Below are positions 4,372-6,676 of a stretch of 6,676 nucleotides of DNA, piece after piece. The notes below the pieces were generated by a model. It searched no databases and was not told the DNA's origin. It saw only the letters and a list, made by a program, of their open reading frames with translations. The stretch's first letter is position 1, and every line of letters starts with the position of its first letter. The position numbers and the translations under genes were made by a program. This DNA is from Rhodopirellula sp. (GTDB lineage: Bacteria > Planctomycetota > Planctomycetia > Pirellulales > Pirellulaceae): assembly GCA_002714565.1 (NCBI GenBank), contig PAXU01000115.1:3293-9968 (forward strand), in the 5' to 3' direction.

Positions 4372-5615
4372 CGGCCAATGCGGTAAGGCGTCGGATCAAT
4401 AAACGGCCTTTCATCACTCATGAGTTCTGCTACCAAACGACCGGTTGCAGGCGCCATCGATAGTCCAAGCATATTGTGTCCTGCCGCAACAAACAGATTC
4501 TTCATGGATGGCACCGGTCCGATAAAGGGTAGTCCGTCATACGTCATGGGCCGCCAGCCGTACCATTGTTCATGTAATTCATCACCGAACGGCTCACGCA
4601 TGTAGACTTCCGCACTCTTGCGAATCAAGTTAATTCGTTTTTGGTTGATGCGAGTATCGAACCCTGAAAACTCCATTGTTGAACCAAGGCGATACCCAGT
4701 ATTCATTGGCGTTACCGCGATTTTATGTTCTGGAAACAACATCGGTATTTCCGGACAGATCGAAGGTCGTGACATTGTGATTGAATAGCCTTTGCCCGGC
4801 TCAATCGGCAATCGCACACCAATCTGCCGTTTCATTTGAACTGCGACCGCACCTGTTGCAACAAGAACAGCGTCCGCATCAAAATCACCTGATGATGTTT
4901 CTGCGGACACCACCGTTCCTTGGCGCACATCGAGCCCCTGCATTTCAGTATTCTCATGAATCTGAACACCTGCTTCCGTAAGTATCCGCTTCCATTCAGA
5001 CATCAATCGATCAGGCCGCAAATGACCATCGTCTTCGTAGTACCATGCACCCGCAACAGAATCCTTGAGGGACGGATCCAAACTGTGCAATTCTTGGGAT
5101 TCCAGACGCCGCGATATTAGCCCGAATTCCTCACTGAGTGTTTCATCGGTCGATGAGTATGCGTCGAGCCCTTTAAGACTCTGAAAAACATATAGCAAAC
5201 CCCTGTGCTGCCATTCACAATCAATTTCTAACCGGTCAAACAATTGCTGATACATCAGCATAGATGGTTCCAGTAAGGCCATTCTTCCATTAGCGGACCG
5301 GATCATATCACGCGGGTTACAGCGGAGTGCGAATTTCAGTAACCATGACCAAAGTCGTGGGGTCAATCGAGGCTTGATGTATAGCGGGGATCTACCACGG
5401 CACATCGCTGCCAAAGTCTTGCGAATGGCGCCGGGAGAGGCTAATGGTAGAACGTCGCTGGGACAAATTAGTCCACAGTTTCCATGAGAGCAGCCACCAC
5501 CAATCGAATCTTTCTCGATCAGCGTAACATCCCAATTGCGCTCTGAGAGATAGTACGCAGACGTGACGCCAATTACACCACCGCCTACAATGAGCGCCCG
5601 ACGTCGCTGAGTCAT
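4368..5615 (-). CDS. FAD-dependent D-hydroxyproline (D-amino acid) dehydrogenase, DadA/DAO family
   Basis: The N-terminus has the Rossmann FAD motif VGGGVIG (10-16) with E34 at the end of strand two to bind the adenosine ribose. GGGCSHGNCGLICPSD (39-54) is characteristic of the D-hydroxyproline dehydrogenase branch. VLVATGA (250-256), WYGWRPMTYDGLPFIGP (351-367) and GHNMLGLSMAPATGRL (379-394) are the remaining FAD- and substrate-side motifs of the DAO fold. Its 415-residue length fits. With the epimerase just upstream, the expected reaction is oxidation of cis-4-hydroxy-D-proline to 1-pyrroline-4-hydroxy-2-carboxylate, with electrons passed to the respiratory chain; another D-amino acid is possible. 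The ATG overlaps the epimerase TGA as ATGA, indicating translational coupling, with GGGG about 8 nt upstream. Its TAG stop shares CTAG with the convergent gene, and no terminator was found. Confidence 0.87.
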   Translation of the reverse strand: MTQRRRALIVGGGVIGVTSAYYLSERNWDVTLIEKDSIGGGCSHGNCGLICPSDVLPLASPGAIRKTLAAMCRGRSPLYIKPRLTPRLWSWLLKFALRCNPRDMIRSANGRMALLEPSMLMYQQLFDRLEIDCEWQHRGLLYVFQSLKGLDAYSSTDETLSEEFGLISRRLESQELHSLDPSLKDSVAGAWYYEDDGHLRPDRLMSEWKRILTEAGVQIHENTEMQGLDVRQGTVVSAETSSGDFDADAVLVATGAVAVQMKRQIGVRLPIEPGKGYSITMSRPSICPEIPMLFPEHKIAVTPMNTGYRLGSTMEFSGFDTRINQKRINLIRKSAEVYMREPFGDELHEQWYGWRPMTYDGLPFIGPVPSMKNLFVAAGHNMLGLSMAPATGRLVAELMSDERPFIDPTPYRIGR

Positions 5616-6556
5616 CCTTTGATCCCCGTTCTCAGTGGATCATCTTCTTGCAATACCAATTGTGAGTCAGCCGTAATGTACGCGGTACCGCGAATGGTTG
5701 GCATCACTCGTTCAGAAATGGGGTAGTCGTCTACCTTGGCAATTTCACCTTCAAATACAGATCCTGTAATTCCAGCCTGATGCCATGTTTGTCCTTCCGA
5801 CAGCTTACTATCAGCAGCCAGACATGCTAGTTTTGCACTCGTACCCGTCCCACATGGTGATCGGTCGTACTCTCTTCCCGGACAAAGCACAAAATTCTTA
5901 CTGTTGACTCCTTCTTGCTCTGACGTGGAGAACAATTCGATGTGGTCAATCTCGCCCCCATCGGACCCCGTAATTCCGTTCGCGGCAAGCGTCTGTCGCA
6001 CCTTCCATGAGTAATCCGTCAGATCCTCGATATTCTCATAGTGCACGTGCTGATTGTGGTCATTGATGAGAAAGAACCAATTCCCACCCCAAGCAATATC
6101 TCCGATAACAATGCCAATCCCAGGTACATCCACTTCAACGTCTTTTGCGAGTCTGTAACTCGCTACGTTTTGTACTTCAACACGATTTGATTCGAGCAAT
6201 TCCAGTTCAACAATTCCAACGTTTGTCTCAATTCGCTGACGACCTGTGCCCTGCCCCAGATATCCAAGTGTCACACCAAGCCCAATGGTACCGTGTACAC
6301 ACATTCCAAGTGGACCGACATTGTTGAAGAATATCACTCCCGTTGAACATTCCGGTTCAGACGTTGGGCAAAGTAACGCACCGACCATGGCGTCCCATCC
6401 ACGGGGTTCGTTGACAACAGCACTTCGAAACCAATCGAATTCTCGTCGAAAACGCTCGCACTGCTGAGCAACCGGTCCGCCGCCCAAGTCAGGACCACCA
6501 GAAACAACAACCCGAGTCGGTTCACCACCGGTATGCGAATCGATAACTCGTATCAC
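5612..6556 (-). CDS. 4-hydroxyproline 2-epimerase (proline racemase family)
   Basis: This cofactor-independent epimerase interconverts trans-4-hydroxy-L-proline and cis-4-hydroxy-D-proline, the first step of bacterial hydroxyproline catabolism. The two catalytic cysteines are C86 (MCVHGT) and C235 (SPCGTGTSAK), and H88 is also present. Other family marks are the start MIRVIDSHTGGEPTRVV, NEPRGWDAMVGAL, GVIFFNNVG, GDIAWGGNWFF and DHIELF. AWGGNWFF together with C235 separates the hydroxyproline epimerase group from trans-3-hydroxyproline dehydratases, which lack the second cysteine. Its length of 314 is normal. The usual MCGHGT has valine for glycine at position 87. The start is GTG, supported by AAAGGA 7 nt upstream. 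The gene overlaps the dehydrogenase gene by 4 bp and follows another leftward gene by 45 bp, so it sits inside an operon. Confidence 0.93.
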   Translation of the reverse strand: MIRVIDSHTGGEPTRVVVSGGPDLGGGPVAQQCERFRREFDWFRSAVVNEPRGWDAMVGALLCPTSEPECSTGVIFFNNVGPLGMCVHGTIGLGVTLGYLGQGTGRQRIETNVGIVELELLESNRVEVQNVASYRLAKDVEVDVPGIGIVIGDIAWGGNWFFLINDHNQHVHYENIEDLTDYSWKVRQTLAANGITGSDGGEIDHIELFSTSEQEGVNSKNFVLCPGREYDRSPCGTGTSAKLACLAADSKLSEGQTWHQAGITGSVFEGEIAKVDDYPISERVMPTIRGTAYITADSQLVLQEDDPLRTGIKG

Positions 6557-6563
6557 GCTTTAT

Positions 6564-6569
6564 TCCTTT
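6564..6569 (-). promoter_or_regulatory. Ribosome binding site fixing the GTG start of the epimerase
   Basis: AAAGGA lies 7 nt before GTG (6556-6554) on the minus strand. The family-typical N-terminus begins directly at this codon (MIRVIDSHTGG), so the site settles the choice of GTG over later starts. Confidence 0.75.
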
Positions 6570-6601
6570 CCAGCAAATATGCAGAACCAAATGACCGAGT
6601 T

Positions 6602-6676
6602 TTAGGATATTTCTACTTCAGGTTTTCCAAGCACATCCATTCTCGGAATAATTCCCATGCCGGGAGATGAGGAAGC
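6602..6676 (-). CDS. 3' end of an unidentified gene upstream of the hydroxyproline epimerase
   Basis: From the right edge the minus strand is open for 24 codons. It reads ASSSPGMGIIPRM, then DVLGKPEVEIS, then TAA. The composition looks like a genuine C-terminus, and the stop lies 45 bp before the epimerase GTG with the same orientation, so it is probably the preceding gene of the operon. The tail is too short to assign a family. Hydroxyproline operons often hold a deaminase, a 2-oxoglutarate semialdehyde dehydrogenase or a transporter, but none can be claimed from this fragment. Confidence 0.5.
   Translation of the reverse strand, partial: ASSSPGMGIIPRMDVLGKPEVEIS

Overview
The window holds seven protein genes, two of them cut by its edges. 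There is also a very short leader-peptide gene and several regulatory structures. Base composition is near balanced and genes are tightly packed, so the source is bacterial. The type of LeuA (DGEQSPGCSMN motif), the DUF420 protein and the CNSC-type thioredoxin-fold protein suggest Planctomycetota, possibly Pirellulales-like. That placement rests on remembered family resemblance and is tentative; a proteobacterium is not excluded.

Left part (1-2588): the 3' part of a DUF420 (CtaM/YozB-like) four-helix membrane protein gene runs rightward and converges on leuA (2-isopropylmalate synthase), which runs leftward. Between leuA and the next gene lies a 534-bp non-coding stretch that carries the most notable system here. 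It holds a 21-codon leader peptide gene with ten leucine codons and its own ribosome binding site. An intrinsic terminator with seven U follows it, and a 10-bp antiterminator pairing is mutually exclusive with that terminator. Together these form a complete classical leucine transcription attenuator upstream of leuA. The leuA Shine-Dalgarno region is also perfectly complementary over 10 nt to leucine codons of the leader peptide, a possible second layer of control.

Middle part (2589-4371): two rightward genes follow. The first encodes a secreted or periplasmic thioredoxin-fold protein with a CNSC active site. The second encodes a zinc-dependent MDR dehydrogenase of the glucose-dehydrogenase type. 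Just before the second gene a good sigma-70-like promoter (TTGATA, 16 bp, GATAAT) has its -10 box in the spacer of a perfect 10-bp inverted repeat, which looks like an operator.

Right part (4368-6676): a leftward operon encodes trans-4-hydroxy-L-proline catabolism. It has a 4-hydroxyproline 2-epimerase (GTG start) overlapping by ATGA with an FAD-dependent D-hydroxyproline (D-amino acid) dehydrogenase. The 3' end of another leftward gene lies 45 bp upstream of the epimerase. The dehydrogenase gene and the glucose-dehydrogenase-like gene meet tail to tail, sharing a CTAG that gives a TAG stop on each strand.
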